DNA of 64,000 nucleotides from an uncultured Bacilli bacterium (GTDB lineage: Bacteria; Bacillota_I; Bacilli_A; RF39; UBA660): the NCBI GenBank assembly GCA_934168245.1, contig CAKPMY010000008.1, positions 3,856-67,855 of the forward strand. The letters are read 5' to 3'. The notes under the pieces were generated by a model. It was given only the letters and a program-made list of their open reading frames with translations, made no database searches and was not told the origin of the DNA. The position numbers were made by a program, and so were the translations under genes. Shown one piece after another: positions 10,101 to 18,852 of the stretch. The stretch's first letter is position 1; the number at the start of each line of letters is the position of its first letter.

Positions 10101-11374
10101 TCGAAATAAGTGAATCTGCATTTGAAAATACTCCATATGAAAAGAAGATTTTTGAAAGTTCACACTTTGGTGATTTTATAATCATAAAAGGAGTGTTAAA
10201 AAAATATCTTGGTAAATCTAAGGACGTTATCATACCAGATAATGTAAATATAATTGGTTCTGAATCATTTAAAGAACATACTAAAATAGAAACATTGATT
10301 ATACCAAATAGTGTCAAAAAGATAGAGGGTGCTTTATTTAGCTATAATGACATTGATGATTATAAAGATGACAAAGATTACGAAAAAAATAAGCCTAAAT
10401 TAAAATCATTAATAATGGGAAATGGAATAGAAACAGTCGGCCCTTTTGCATTTTTAAATTGTGAAAACCTTGAAAACGTAACTTTTGGTAATAATTTACT
10501 TTCTATAGAATCTAACGCCTTCTATAATTGTAATTCACTAAGAAAACTCGATTTAAGCAATACGAAATTAAAAGAAATTGGTGACTCTGCTTTTGAAAAT
10601 TGTATAAATATCAATAAATTACAACTGCCAAACACAATTGAAATTATAAATGATTATGCCTTTGCAAACACTAATGCTAATATTGTAAATTTACCAAAAT
10701 CGGTAAAAAAGATAGGAAAAAGTTCTTTCTTTAAAACCAAAGAATTAATTGTATATGATACTATTGAACCAGCAGGTATAATGGCAAATGAATTTCAATA
10801 TGATCATCTAAATGGTACAATTAATTCTTCTTTAGCGGTAGCATTAATTAGCCCAATGGAATTTTGTGCTGAGTGTATAGGTAATACAGAATGGAGAAAT
10901 TATCACATTACCGTTAAATCCTCTATAACCGACAAAATAAGGTATCGTATCTTTTGTGACAGTGAAGAAAATGATGATTATCGTGTTATTTTATTTTCTG
11001 GCTGGGGTAAAAATGCCAGTTTCTTATTTGATGAATATGATGAATTTTTTAAGAAAACAAAAGATAAAGAGAATCGTATCGAAATGTGTTTTTGTCGCTT
11101 AATGTATCCGGAAGGATTAAGTTCAGAACATAGGAAAAATTATGAAAACTATTTTAAAAGATGTATGTATATTGAAAATGGTTGCAAAAGAAATGCTCTA
11201 ATAGTTGCTCTAGAAGATAATGTTGAACGTTTAGAATTATTAAATAAATATCAAACAATAGATGATCACAACATAAAGTGGATAAAAGATATATTCGAAG
11301 AAAACAATGCAACTAATTGCTTGAAATATTTAGATAAAAATTTATCACACTTAGGAGGAGATTATCATGGCTAA
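7163..11374 (+). CDS. large cytosolic BspA-type leucine-rich-repeat protein
   Basis: A 1403-aa protein without signal peptide, membrane segment or cell-wall anchor, so probably cytosolic. Seen in order: two copies of a ~55-aa helical unit ending in FLNMYGY / FLRAYGY (about 1-60 and 80-140); a Lys/Glu coiled coil (about 210-255) followed by a CALC pair; a second tandem duplication of a ~50-aa unit with MIYGYYKTYHSFP / IIYEYYEKYNNFP (about 280-430); then about 25 LRR_5 (BspA-type) units from roughly 530 to 1220, with the pattern LKSISIPDSVKKIG..SFEQCEKL; and a unique C-terminal domain with several Cys. LRR_5 proteins bind other proteins or surfaces. Start: TAGGAG, 8 bp upstream. It overlaps the next gene by 8 bp, so the two are translationally coupled. 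Leu codon use (more TTA/TTG, less CTA) differs from neighbours, hinting at transfer. Role unknown. Confidence 0.93.
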   Translation: MENEKLVIILNLLEKLYPEKKVFSLEAVSGKLESRIKNYIKSNNINSVEEFLNMYGYEKIAASAVHDLRSSVKFSPGNEPPEIKENIDSILTRLAEYYPNKTIEKSIVNEHKKLSQHITGMYLWLGYDNASDFLRAYGYTYNINVKGGRPSTSKHNELLEYLKSKYKDNPLNNYDELKSLEEEYAQDLDKYGRMANRLFGMSLNKKLIELGILIDLKAKKAQEEEKIKEDKKKKMLELKAEIALEEEKIKQEKNKQVQFENTICALCDKNHNIKKIDYELEGMEQKVYNMIYGYYKTYHSFPKPRFYYSQLSSNDYDEALLAIKSLEDKGIIYKDIEKANKELFYKLFREKYATGYVVVEKHEPLEKELEKLYNIIYEYYEKYNNFPDTYVLISQLPSINYNKIIQDLETLEQMNLLYDATKNNLSKLLEELHKRYTNCGFKSKDIDSLRMENLDLPINKSNDWTMKLYNTLNEDFFYEQGLLKKNSKMCLEKPDIQKNDLELEKFNFKPEIYYVNELNLTKDEATNWKYNSDFFHRDTEINIEDYLGNDEHITIPATIDNKRVVSVKIKNPKVTTIEIPGSIKKVDLRLDLSNIRTLIIGEGIEDVNIQAKNTSIIKASKSVVKVNYLGSTKWYGNQDDLVIVGSTLCGYNLDHEVLKVPEGIKAIGNFTGNSLLKKVILPDSVTTINDYAFSSSGFSNLEEIVYTPSLINFGYDVFSKAFLEKNNTDLLIINNNLVLSNVKEKHLIIPEGIKKICSYAFKSNKTIEKIELPNSLGEIGDYAFYKCSNLKSISIPDSVKKIGCCSFEQCEKLSDIKLSNRLEVIEGRTFKDCKKLTSVTGLNSLRKIEHSAFDNCSKLKTIQFNNSLKMISKEAFKNCESLEEIVLPEIVESRAFENCSGLKTVYLNDKMKIIADNTFGNCISLKEVVFNTDLKEIGSSAFSNCLELNNIKLPSTLEKIDSYAFSNCKKIDEINITDSVEISESAFENTPYEKKIFESSHFGDFIIIKGVLKKYLGKSKDVIIPDNVNIIGSESFKEHTKIETLIIPNSVKKIEGALFSYNDIDDYKDDKDYEKNKPKLKSLIMGNGIETVGPFAFLNCENLENVTFGNNLLSIESNAFYNCNSLRKLDLSNTKLKEIGDSAFENCININKLQLPNTIEIINDYAFANTNANIVNLPKSVKKIGKSSFFKTKELIVYDTIEPAGIMANEFQYDHLNGTINSSLAVALISPMEFCAECIGNTEWRNYHITVKSSITDKIRYRIFCDSEENDDYRVILFSGWGKNASFLFDEYDEFFKKTKDKENRIEMCFCRLMYPEGLSSEHRKNYENYFKRCMYIENGCKRNALIVALEDNVERLELLNKYQTIDDHNIKWIKDIFEENNATNCLKYLDKNLSHLGGDYHG

Positions 11375-12584
11375 TTATGCTTTTACTAATATTGAATTTT
11401 CAGCAACGAAAAGTGAGAAAAAAGAGATCGATAATTTTTTTAAAACACATGCTATTCCATGGAATTATGGCATAACAGGTGAAACTTTTAATATAACATC
11501 AAAATGGGTTTCTGACATAGACAATTATTTACCAAGACTAAGTAGACTTTTTCCAACTGTTATTTTTAAATATAGCATTTCTTATGAAGAATGTTTTGAA
11601 GAAGGAGTCACAGAAGATGCACCAATATTTATGGTTAATGGAAATAAAATAGACTGTCTTGATATAAAAACAAGTCGATATTTAGCTTATCAAGAATACA
11701 TGGATCGTTTTTATAAAAACAATAATATAAAGTCTGAGGGCATTACTCATGAGGTTGAAATAATGCCGAATGGCCTAGTAGCAGCATATGGAAATAATTT
11801 TGTTGGTGAATGCAACATATATGATTGGGAAAATATCATAAAAGTTTCTTGTGGCAATTTTCACACAGTAGGTTTAAAAAAAGATGGAACCGTTTTAGCA
11901 GCAGGTGCCAATACTAACTTTGAATGCAATTTCTCTGATATTACTGATAAAGTTATTGATATTTCATGTGGAAGATATCATACCGCACTTTTACTATCTA
12001 CTGGAAAAGTTATAGTTAAAGGAAACCTAGAATTTGAATCAGAAATGCCTGAAGGCCAAGAAGAATTCTCTGATGTAGTTATGACTAAGTTAATATTAAA
12101 CCAGAGTAAAAGTACGGAAGAAATGAATGAGCTCCTTTCCAGTATAAATATCGGAGATCCTTTACAATTATGTTTAGATAGTGTTGTTACTAAAAACACT
12201 CCTGAGTTTAAAAATATAATTGTTTACAATAAAGAAAATAAAAAACTTGGATGGATAAATTATGAAATAGGTAGTAGGTGGGATTACTTAAAAGATAATC
12301 TAAGTAATAAAAAAGTTATAGTTGAAGAAGTTACTTCGCTTCCTAAAAGAAAGAACGGAACAAAATATATAACTATGAAATTAAAGCTGCTTCATGAAAA
12401 TAAAATAAATACTTTAGAAAAAATTGGAGAATATAAAAACACCTCTGTTGAATCATGGCCACCTATTGAAAAAATGGTATCAATTTTTGATGCAATAATA
12501 GGTGTTACCGCTGATAAAAAACTATATATTGATGGCTTTTGTCCTTGTACAAATGAAGAAATTAGAAAAATCATGGGTATTTAA
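11367..12584 (+). CDS. RCC1-repeat protein with HIRAN-like segment
   Basis: A 405-aa soluble protein whose start (GGAGGAG SD inside the upstream gene) overlaps the LRR gene by 8 bp. Residues 1-125 form an unrecognised alpha/beta domain (W..NYGITGETFNITSKW...LSRLFPTVIFKYSI) that faintly resembles the ferredoxin-like domain of Api92-type proteins. Residues about 130-215 carry RCC1-type blades: CGNFHTVGLKKDGTVLAAG, then CGRYHTALLLSTGKVIVKG. A further blade-like piece (IIGVTADKKLYIDGF) is at the C-terminus. Between them, about 250-345, is a segment resembling a HIRAN domain (GDPLQLCLD...IIVYNKENKKLGWINYEIG), which in other proteins binds DNA ends. RCC1 and coupling to the LRR protein are seen; the HIRAN and Api92 assignments are inference. 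Confidence 0.9.
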   Translation: MANYAFTNIEFSATKSEKKEIDNFFKTHAIPWNYGITGETFNITSKWVSDIDNYLPRLSRLFPTVIFKYSISYEECFEEGVTEDAPIFMVNGNKIDCLDIKTSRYLAYQEYMDRFYKNNNIKSEGITHEVEIMPNGLVAAYGNNFVGECNIYDWENIIKVSCGNFHTVGLKKDGTVLAAGANTNFECNFSDITDKVIDISCGRYHTALLLSTGKVIVKGNLEFESEMPEGQEEFSDVVMTKLILNQSKSTEEMNELLSSINIGDPLQLCLDSVVTKNTPEFKNIIVYNKENKKLGWINYEIGSRWDYLKDNLSNKKVIVEEVTSLPKRKNGTKYITMKLKLLHENKINTLEKIGEYKNTSVESWPPIEKMVSIFDAIIGVTADKKLYIDGFCPCTNEEIRKIMGI

Positions 12585-12650
12585 ATAGAAAAAAACAGAC
12601 ACTTGTTCTATCTCAAATACCAATAACATAAATAAAAAAGGAGAAAACAC

Positions 12651-12869
12651 ATGTCAAAAAATAATTACGAGTTTCATAAAAAGAATGCAACTGACACCAT
12701 CTACTGGGTCAATAAAACTGATAGTGTAGGGGAACACTTATTTACCTTCGATAAAGAAAAAATCTATAACTTATTTAAAGATTATCCGCATGAATTAACT
12801 AAAGAGGAAAAAGAAATATTTGATCGAGAAAATCCCTATTGGAAGAATTTCTTCAAAGACAAAAACTAA
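12651..12869 (+). CDS. small conserved protein of unknown function
   Basis: A 72-aa acidic/basic protein with good AAGGAG spacing. The C-terminal half, FDKEKIYNLFKDYPHELT...EKEIFDRENPYWKNFF, looks like a conserved small-protein family found across Firmicutes; no function is known to me. It lies 66 bp behind the RCC1 gene and faces the permease gene across a shared terminator, so it may end the LRR/RCC1 unit or be independent. Confidence 0.8.
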   Translation: MSKNNYEFHKKNATDTIYWVNKTDSVGEHLFTFDKEKIYNLFKDYPHELTKEEKEIFDRENPYWKNFFKDKN

Positions 12870-12875
12870 TACAAA

Positions 12876-12928
12876 AAAAGACCCGTGCCAAGGAGAATAA
12901 ACTAACATCTCCGAAGTACTGGTCTTTT
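12876..12928. terminator. bidirectional terminator between convergent genes
   Basis: AAAAGACC (12876-12883) pairs with GGTCTTTT (12921-12928), with an inner AGGAG/CTCC stem. A-rich and T-rich flanks suit termination from both sides. Confidence 0.7.
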
Positions 12929-13784
12929 ACATTTTTATAAGTATAACGCCAATTAATATTATAATAGCCGCTACAATTTTCTGTATAAACTTACTTCTAT
13001 TCTTATTAAATATAAACTCAACTAAAGCATTAAGTATTGCCGTAAGGGCAAACAATGGAGCCACTATTGTAACACTACCTAATTGATAAGCCCTAATCGA
13101 AGTATTTAACATCAAAGCCCAACAGAAAGCCGCCAAAATAAATCTTCTTTTATCATACAACTTAAATTCTTTTTTAACTTCTTTTATAGAATGTTTTCCA
13201 AATATAAATATCAAAATAGCAGGAATTGTCACTGTTATATATGTATAAAATGCTAAGTTAAAGTGATCAGACAAATCAACATTAATTAACATCGCTACCG
13301 CAAACAAAAAGTTAGCAAAAAACGTCATCACAAAGTACTTGTTTATAACAAACTTTCCCTTATTATAAGTAAGTATCAGATTCGCCATAATTATTAAAAT
13401 CGTTCCAATAATTTTCTTTAAAATTAACTCTTCCTTCAAAAATATAAATCCAAATATTATCATAAACACAGTCGATAACTGTTTCATCATACTAAAAGTA
13501 GAAGGATCAAGTCCATACCTTGCCTCTATATTAAGTCTATCCGTAACAGCATAAATTAATACAACTGCCAGTAATGTAAGAATAATACTACTATTAATTT
13601 GAAACTTCATTTCAAAAAATGGAATCATCATCAACGAAAATATACCCGTAAAAATCTCTAAAAGTATTGTTAAAGATCCAGCATTTTTCATATTTCTATT
13701 AGCTAGTTTAAACTCCTGAGAAAATACAACGCTAGCAATCAAATACAGGATAACAAAAAATTCCCAACTCTTAAATATTTCCAT
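12927..13784 (-). CDS. EamA/DMT-type transporter
   Basis: A 285-aa protein made of ten hydrophobic segments in two similar halves, the fold of the drug/metabolite transporter (EamA) superfamily. The second half ends each repeat with the typical pattern (TIVAPLFALTAILNALVEFIF...IVAAIIILIGVILIKM). Substrate unknown. The start is set by GGTGAT on the minus strand. It is monocistronic, convergent with the 72-aa gene and divergent from the DUF1015 gene. Confidence 0.88.
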   Translation of the reverse strand: MEIFKSWEFFVILYLIASVVFSQEFKLANRNMKNAGSLTILLEIFTGIFSLMMIPFFEMKFQINSSIILTLLAVVLIYAVTDRLNIEARYGLDPSTFSMMKQLSTVFMIIFGFIFLKEELILKKIIGTILIIMANLILTYNKGKFVINKYFVMTFFANFLFAVAMLINVDLSDHFNLAFYTYITVTIPAILIFIFGKHSIKEVKKEFKLYDKRRFILAAFCWALMLNTSIRAYQLGSVTIVAPLFALTAILNALVEFIFNKNRSKFIQKIVAAIIILIGVILIKM

Positions 13785-13923
13785 ATAATCACCATAAAAA
13801 TTATAACCTAATCTCTAAAAATAATCTATATTAAAAACTTTCCCTATACATAATTTGTCAAAATAAGAAAAAAGATTAAACTCCCTAAAACTTCCAATTT
13901 ATATTTTACTATCTATAATAATC

Positions 13924-13932
13924 TGTTATAAT
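13924..13932 (+). promoter_or_regulatory. extended -10 element before the DUF1015 gene
   Basis: TG-T-TATAAT. It is very close to the AGGAG at 13939-13943, so the leader would be extremely short. Confidence 0.45.
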
Positions 13933-13952
13933 AGGCCTAGGAGATGATATTT

Positions 13953-15215
13953 GTGAATATACCTTTTAAAAAGGCAAACATATTACTACCAAAGAGTTGT
14001 GATATGACTAAATGGAGTGTCGTTGCTTGCGATCAATATACTTCAGAACCAGCATACTGGGAAGATGTAGAAAAACTAGTAGGAACTGCTCCCTCAACTT
14101 TAAGACTAACACTACCAGAAATATATCTAGAAGATACTGATGTAGAAGAAAGAATTAAAAAGATTAATTCTAATATGGACGACTTAGTTGCTAGCGACTT
14201 TTTCAAAGAATATAATGACTCTCTAATCTATCTAGAAAGAACTCAAGCCGACGGCAAAGTTCGTGAAGGCCTAATCGGTATGGTAGATCTAGAAGATTAT
14301 TCCTATGAAAAAGGTTCAACGACTCTTATAAGAGCAACCGAAAAGACGGTAATTGAAAGAATACCTCCAAGAGTAAAAGTAAGAGAAAATGCTAAACTTG
14401 AACTACCTCATATTATGATTCTAATCGATGATGATAAAAAGGATATCATTGAAAACTTAAAAAACAAAGTAACTGAAGAAGAAAAAGTATATGACTTTGA
14501 TTTAATGAAAAACGGTGGTCATATTAAAGGTTATGTTTTAAGCGACAAAATTGCTGACGAGACTTTATCTAAATTAGAAGGACTTGCTGATAAAGATGTT
14601 TTTAATAAAAAATATGGTCTAACTAATAAAGAAGTTCTATTATTCGCTATGGGCGATGGAAACCATTCACTAGCAACTGCCAAAGCCTGCTATGAAAACT
14701 TGAAAAAGACAATGCCAGAAGAAGAGTACTTAAAAAATCCCGCTCGCTATGCCTTAGTTGAATTGGTAAACTTACATAGTTCTGCTTTAGAGTTTGAAGC
14801 CATTCATAGAGTATTATTTAATGTAGATGTAAAAGACTTATTTACTGAACTTGAAAAATTCTATGAAATATCTTATGAAGAAACAGAGGGTCAAAAAATC
14901 GACTTTGTAACAAGTGAAAAAGAAGGAACTTTCTGGATTAAAAATCCAAAATCTAATATCCCTGTTGGTTCTCTACAATTATTCTTAGATGAATACTTAA
15001 AAAGTCATGAAGGAAAAATTGACTATGTTCATGGCGAAGATGTTACAAAAGACCTAGGTAGCAAAGCCGGAAATGTTGGCTTTATCCTAGAGGCTATGAG
15101 TAAAAATGAATTATTTAAAACAGTTACTCTAGATGGTGCCTTACCAAGAAAAACATTCTCTATGGGACACAGTAATGATAAAAGATATTATCTAGAATCA
15201 AGAAAAATAAAATAA
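13953..15215 (+). CDS. DUF1015 family protein
   Basis: A cytosolic protein of the DUF1015 family, widespread in bacteria and related in fold to ParB/SerK-type nucleotide-dependent proteins (established for relatives; exact activity here unknown). Seen: N-terminal NIPFKKANILLP, CDQYTSEPAYWEDV, and the hallmark GDGNHSLATAKACYENLK in the middle (the family's DGHHR/DGNHS motif). An in-frame ATG lies at 13944, but it directly abuts the AGGAG at 13939-13943, leaving no spacing. GTG 13953, 9 bp downstream, is the better start and gives a 420-aa product beginning MNIPFKK. A strong terminator follows. Confidence 0.92.
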   Translation: MNIPFKKANILLPKSCDMTKWSVVACDQYTSEPAYWEDVEKLVGTAPSTLRLTLPEIYLEDTDVEERIKKINSNMDDLVASDFFKEYNDSLIYLERTQADGKVREGLIGMVDLEDYSYEKGSTTLIRATEKTVIERIPPRVKVRENAKLELPHIMILIDDDKKDIIENLKNKVTEEEKVYDFDLMKNGGHIKGYVLSDKIADETLSKLEGLADKDVFNKKYGLTNKEVLLFAMGDGNHSLATAKACYENLKKTMPEEEYLKNPARYALVELVNLHSSALEFEAIHRVLFNVDVKDLFTELEKFYEISYEETEGQKIDFVTSEKEGTFWIKNPKSNIPVGSLQLFLDEYLKSHEGKIDYVHGEDVTKDLGSKAGNVGFILEAMSKNELFKTVTLDGALPRKTFSMGHSNDKRYYLESRKIK

Positions 15216-15238
15216 TAAATAAAAAATATCGACTTTAT

Positions 15239-15281
15239 AAAAAGTATCAAAGTCCATAAAGGTATTTGATACTTTTTTATT
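15239..15281 (+). terminator. intrinsic terminator of the DUF1015 gene
   Basis: AAAAAGTATCAAA (15239-15251) pairs with TTTGATACTTTTT, with a 13-nt loop, ending in a T-run. Confidence 0.85.
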
Positions 15282-15500
15282 TATAAGGATTTTTCTGAAA
15301 TAACAATAGGCAAAAGCAAACAACCAACCCAATTAATAATTTTAGTAACAACTACCAAAATTTAAGTCTCTTGAGAATAAAGATTGTTCTACCTGTAAAA
15401 TAGGAATTTTGAATGTTGACAATCGAAGTGGCAAGTTTTAATTTGCCTTTTGCTCCTTTACATATAAATAGAAATTAACACTACATTTTCAATTACTATA
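15282..15500. other. intergenic stretch before the TIM44-like gene
   Basis: No gene is visible. A small GGCAA...TTGCC hairpin with TTTT (15430-15451) could be a weak terminator or leader hairpin, and a lone TTGACA lies at about 15416. The rest is featureless AT-rich sequence. Confidence 0.5.
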
Positions 15501-15515
15501 TGTTATACTAAAAAT
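15501..15515 (+). promoter_or_regulatory. extended -10 promoter, TIM44/ABC unit
   Basis: TG-T-TATACT followed by AAAAAT. The same 15 bases occur before obg at 45191-45205, which supports a real promoter. The start codon is at 15532, behind AAGGAG. Confidence 0.6.
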
Positions 15516-15531
15516 AGTAAAGGAGTATTTT

Positions 15532-16410
15532 ATGAAGAAGAGTGTATTTAAAGAAATAATTTTAATAGTAGTTGTAACTTTTGCAGTCTTAGCAACCGCA
15601 TTTTATGCAAGTCCAACTGATGTTATTACAGATTCTGGCTTTGATACCAGTTATGATTCAGGAGGCAGTAGCACTGGTGGGTATTCATCCTCATCAGACT
15701 ATCATTCATCATCATCCACTGGGGGAGATCTATCATCTGAAGGAGTAGCACTATTGTTAATTTCTCTTGCCATAGTGTTTGTACCGATTGTTATAATCTC
15801 AATTATTTCCATTAGAACAGATAAAAAGTTAGCAATGTCATTAGATAAAACAAAATCCATAAGTGAAGAAGACTTCAAAAAGTATATTAAAGATGAAAGT
15901 ATGGAGGACTTCTTATTAGCCCGTTATCAAGACTATTTAGCAATACAATTTGCCTGGATGGAGTTTAAAAATGAACTGTTAAGTGAAAAGACAACTAATG
16001 AATTATATAATCAATATGTTATGCAACTAGAAACCTTAAAAATCAAGAAACAAAAAAATATTATGAAAGATTTTATATATACAGATAGTATGATAACTGA
16101 TATCACTAATAAAGATAATCAATTAGCCGTAACCATAGAATTAATAACTAACTTCTACGATTACATTACAGACGAAACAAGTAAAGTTATTATTAGAGGT
16201 GATAATACTGCTAAAGTAGAGATGCATTATCAAATGGTTTTTGTAAAGAATAACGATGTTAAAAGAACTCGTTGTCCAAACTGTGGTGCTAAACTTAAAA
16301 AGACAAGCACTGATACTTGTGAATTCTGTAAAACAAAAATCACGAAGGAAACAGAAGAATGGCTTCTAGCCAAAAAAGAATGTCTACAACAATCAAGTAA
16401 GTATAAATAA
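15532..16410 (+). CDS. TIM44-like membrane protein with zinc ribbon
   Basis: A 292-aa membrane-anchored protein. Residues 8-27 form a signal or TM segment. Residues 33-72 are Ser/Gly/Tyr-rich and low-complexity. A second TM segment lies at about 75-98. A TIM44-like domain (about 120-235, with the typical ARYQDYLAIQFAWMEFKNELL...TNELYNQYVMQLETLK) follows, and then a C-terminal zinc ribbon CPNCGAKL...CEFCK. TIM44-like domains in bacteria are linked to membrane protein binding, but the role of this Firmicutes family is unknown. It begins a run of five same-strand genes; the next is a second TIM44-like protein 18 bp on, followed by two ABC exporters. Confidence 0.85.
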   Translation: MKKSVFKEIILIVVVTFAVLATAFYASPTDVITDSGFDTSYDSGGSSTGGYSSSSDYHSSSSTGGDLSSEGVALLLISLAIVFVPIVIISIISIRTDKKLAMSLDKTKSISEEDFKKYIKDESMEDFLLARYQDYLAIQFAWMEFKNELLSEKTTNELYNQYVMQLETLKIKKQKNIMKDFIYTDSMITDITNKDNQLAVTIELITNFYDYITDETSKVIIRGDNTAKVEMHYQMVFVKNNDVKRTRCPNCGAKLKKTSTDTCEFCKTKITKETEEWLLAKKECLQQSSKYK

Positions 16411-16428
16411 AATAAAGGAGATGAAATT

Positions 16429-16935
16429 ATGAATTTTAATGAAGCAGATTTTCTAGGAAAAGTAAGCAATACTTTTATAATGATTTTAACTGCTATTATG
16501 ACCGACGATATTAAAAGAGTAGAGCATAAAATCAGTCCTAGTGTAAAAGAAAAATTATTACAAAAAACTAAAGAGTTAAATGAAAAAAATCTACGACAAA
16601 TGTATGATGAATTAAATGTGAAAAATATAAAAATTATTAGTACTGCAGAAAAAGAAGATCACTATGAAATAAAAGTATTATTAACTTCTAGATACATGGA
16701 TTATCAAGTTGATAAAACAACCGGAAAATATATATCTGGCATAAATGCTGAACGTGTTGAAAAGAAACATTATCTAACTTTTAGCAAGATAAAAGCCGCT
16801 AAAGAGCAGGGAATTGCTAAAAAGTGTCCATCCTGTGGTGCTAGTATAGATTCCAATAATACTGGAGTATGTCCATATTGTAATTCAATCTACAACTTAA
16901 AAGACTATGATTGGATTTTAACAGAACTTAATTAA
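16429..16935 (+). CDS. soluble TIM44-like protein with zinc ribbon
   Basis: A 168-aa paralogue of the upstream gene without its membrane segments. A TIM44-like alpha/beta region (about 1-120) is followed by a zinc ribbon, CPSCGAS...CPYCNS (about 128-148), and a short C-terminal helix (DYDWILTELN). It starts behind AAAGGAG. Tandem arrangement with the longer membrane form suggests that the two bind each other or share a substrate (inference). It is followed after 12 bp by an ABC ATPase gene. Confidence 0.83.
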   Translation: MNFNEADFLGKVSNTFIMILTAIMTDDIKRVEHKISPSVKEKLLQKTKELNEKNLRQMYDELNVKNIKIISTAEKEDHYEIKVLLTSRYMDYQVDKTTGKYISGINAERVEKKHYLTFSKIKAAKEQGIAKKCPSCGASIDSNNTGVCPYCNSIYNLKDYDWILTELN

Positions 16936-16947
16936 AGGGGAAAAATT

Positions 16948-17700
16948 ATGTTAGAAGTCAAAAATGTTACAAAAAAATTTACTAAAAAAAATAAAAATAA
17001 TCAAGTAGAAGAGTTTCTTGCTGACGACAATATTTCATTTACTGCTAAAGAAGGGGAGGTAGTAGGAATAATTGGTCCTAATGGTGCCGGGAAAACAACT
17101 CTTTTAAGAATGATTGCTGGTATCATGGAACCAACCTCCGGAGAAGTCTTAATCGATAAAAAAACTCATCAAGAAGACATGATTGGTATTAAGAAAAAAA
17201 TAGCCTTCTTATCCGGCAATACCAAACTTTATAAAGACATCTCGCCTTATGAACTTTTAGAAATGACTGGAAACTACTATGAAGTAGATCAACAAACTCT
17301 AAAGAAAAGAATAAAAGACATTGTCAAAAAATTTAATATGTCTTCATTTCTTCACCAAAGAATTTCAACTCTTTCGACTGGTCAATATCAAAGAGCAAGT
17401 ATTGCTAGATGCCTAGTCCACAATCCAGATTACTACATCCTAGATGAAGCAACATCTGGCCTAGACGTCATCTCATCTAAGTCAATTCTAGACTTTATAA
17501 AAGAAGTAAAAAAAGACAACAAATGTATAATTTATTCAACCCATTACATGGAAGAAGCCGAAAATATTTGTGACAAAATAATCATGATAAACAAAGGCAA
17601 AATAATAGCACAAGGAACTCCAACAGAAATTTGTAAAAATACTAAAACAACTAATCTAAGAGATAGTTTCTTTGCTTTGATAGGAGATAATTATGAATAA
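16948..17700 (+). CDS. ABC transporter ATP-binding protein (NatA-like)
   Basis: A 250-aa ATPase of an ABC-2 type exporter. Seen: Walker A GPNGAGKTT (about 46-54), Q-loop region KIAFLSGN, signature LSTGQYQRASIARCL (a variant of LSGGQ), Walker B YYILDEATSGLD and switch His in STHYMEEAE. It overlaps the next gene, its permease, by 8 bp, so the pair is one transporter. The set resembles NatAB (Na+ extrusion) most closely by layout, but drug or lipid export is equally possible. Confidence 0.92.
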   Translation: MLEVKNVTKKFTKKNKNNQVEEFLADDNISFTAKEGEVVGIIGPNGAGKTTLLRMIAGIMEPTSGEVLIDKKTHQEDMIGIKKKIAFLSGNTKLYKDISPYELLEMTGNYYEVDQQTLKKRIKDIVKKFNMSSFLHQRISTLSTGQYQRASIARCLVHNPDYYILDEATSGLDVISSKSILDFIKEVKKDNKCIIYSTHYMEEAENICDKIIMINKGKIIAQGTPTEICKNTKTTNLRDSFFALIGDNYE

Positions 17701-18844
17701 GGATATGGTAAAAATAACAATAAAAAAAGAATTAAGATCAATCTTTCGCGATAAGAAAACAATAACTTTAATTTTTGTTTTTCCTTTACTAATAGCCTTT
17801 TTTATCTTTCTCTTATCATCAACTTATGAAAACAGTATTAACGACAAAGAAATATATAACATCGCTATTAACTACGACTTAACCGATGTCGAAAAAGATA
17901 TTATCAAGGAAAATCAGTTAAAACCAACACAATATGACTCTCTAAGTAAAATGGAAAAAGCCTTTAAAGAAGACAAAGTCTCAGCCTATGTTTACTACGA
18001 CAGAGAAAAAAATACTTATACAATTTATTCAGATGAAGGAATGCAAGGTATGTCAGCCTCATCATTTATAACAGCCTATCTTGAGGCCTACAATACTTAT
18101 CTAGGTAATAAATATCTTCTTGAAAAGGATATTAATCCTAATGAGGTATACAATAATTTCAAAGTAAAAACAAAATACGTAGAAGGAGAGAACTATCTTT
18201 TACAAACAATCCTTTCTTTAGCCTTTACTTATATAATCATTGCTATTGCTATGGCTTCATCCTCCCTAGCAACCTCTGCCACTGCCGTAGAAAAAGAACA
18301 AGGTACTCTAGAGACCTTATTAACCTTCCCAGTAACTAGTAAAGAACTAATAACTGGTAAGTATCTAGCAACCGTAATTATGAGTTTATTTGCTTCACTT
18401 TTCGGCTACATTATAACTCTAGCCAGTCTAATACTTGCTAAAGGAAAATACAAAGTTTATGAAGATATAAATCTCTTTATAACTCCCGAAAATATTCTAA
18501 TTGGTATTCTAATTTGTCTAGCCGCCTCACTTCTAATAGCCGGTCTAGCCATTCTTCTAACTGCTCATTCAAAAAGTTACAAAGAAGCTCAAATGGCCAG
18601 TCAAGTTTTAACCATGATTACTATTATTCCAATGTTTATTTCTATGTTAAATATTCCAATAATATCTAAATTATATTATGCAATTCCAGTACTATCCCAC
18701 GTACAAATATTAATGGATATCTTTACCACCAAAATTAACTACACCAATATCATTCTATGCTTAACTTCTTCAATAATTTTATCAGTCATTATTGTAGATA
18801 TTATAATTAAACAGTTTAAGTCAGAAAAAGTTTTATTTGGGTGA
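17693..18844 (+). CDS. ABC-2 type permease (NatB-like)
   Basis: A 383-aa membrane partner of the upstream ATPase. One N-terminal TM (about 24-42) is followed by an extracytoplasmic domain of about 120 residues and then five or six TM segments from about 165 to 375. The cytoplasmic elbow before TM2 carries the typical EKEQGTLETLLTFPVTSKELITGK sequence of NatB/ABC-2 permeases (the 20-residue core starts at EKEQGTLE). It ends in TGA. The start overlaps the ATPase gene, and the MacB-like gene follows after 8 bp. Confidence 0.9.
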   Translation: MNKDMVKITIKKELRSIFRDKKTITLIFVFPLLIAFFIFLLSSTYENSINDKEIYNIAINYDLTDVEKDIIKENQLKPTQYDSLSKMEKAFKEDKVSAYVYYDREKNTYTIYSDEGMQGMSASSFITAYLEAYNTYLGNKYLLEKDINPNEVYNNFKVKTKYVEGENYLLQTILSLAFTYIIIAIAMASSSLATSATAVEKEQGTLETLLTFPVTSKELITGKYLATVIMSLFASLFGYIITLASLILAKGKYKVYEDINLFITPENILIGILICLAASLLIAGLAILLTAHSKSYKEAQMASQVLTMITIIPMFISMLNIPIISKLYYAIPVLSHVQILMDIFTTKINYTNIILCLTSSIILSVIIVDIIIKQFKSEKVLFG

Positions 18845-18852
18845 TATAGATT

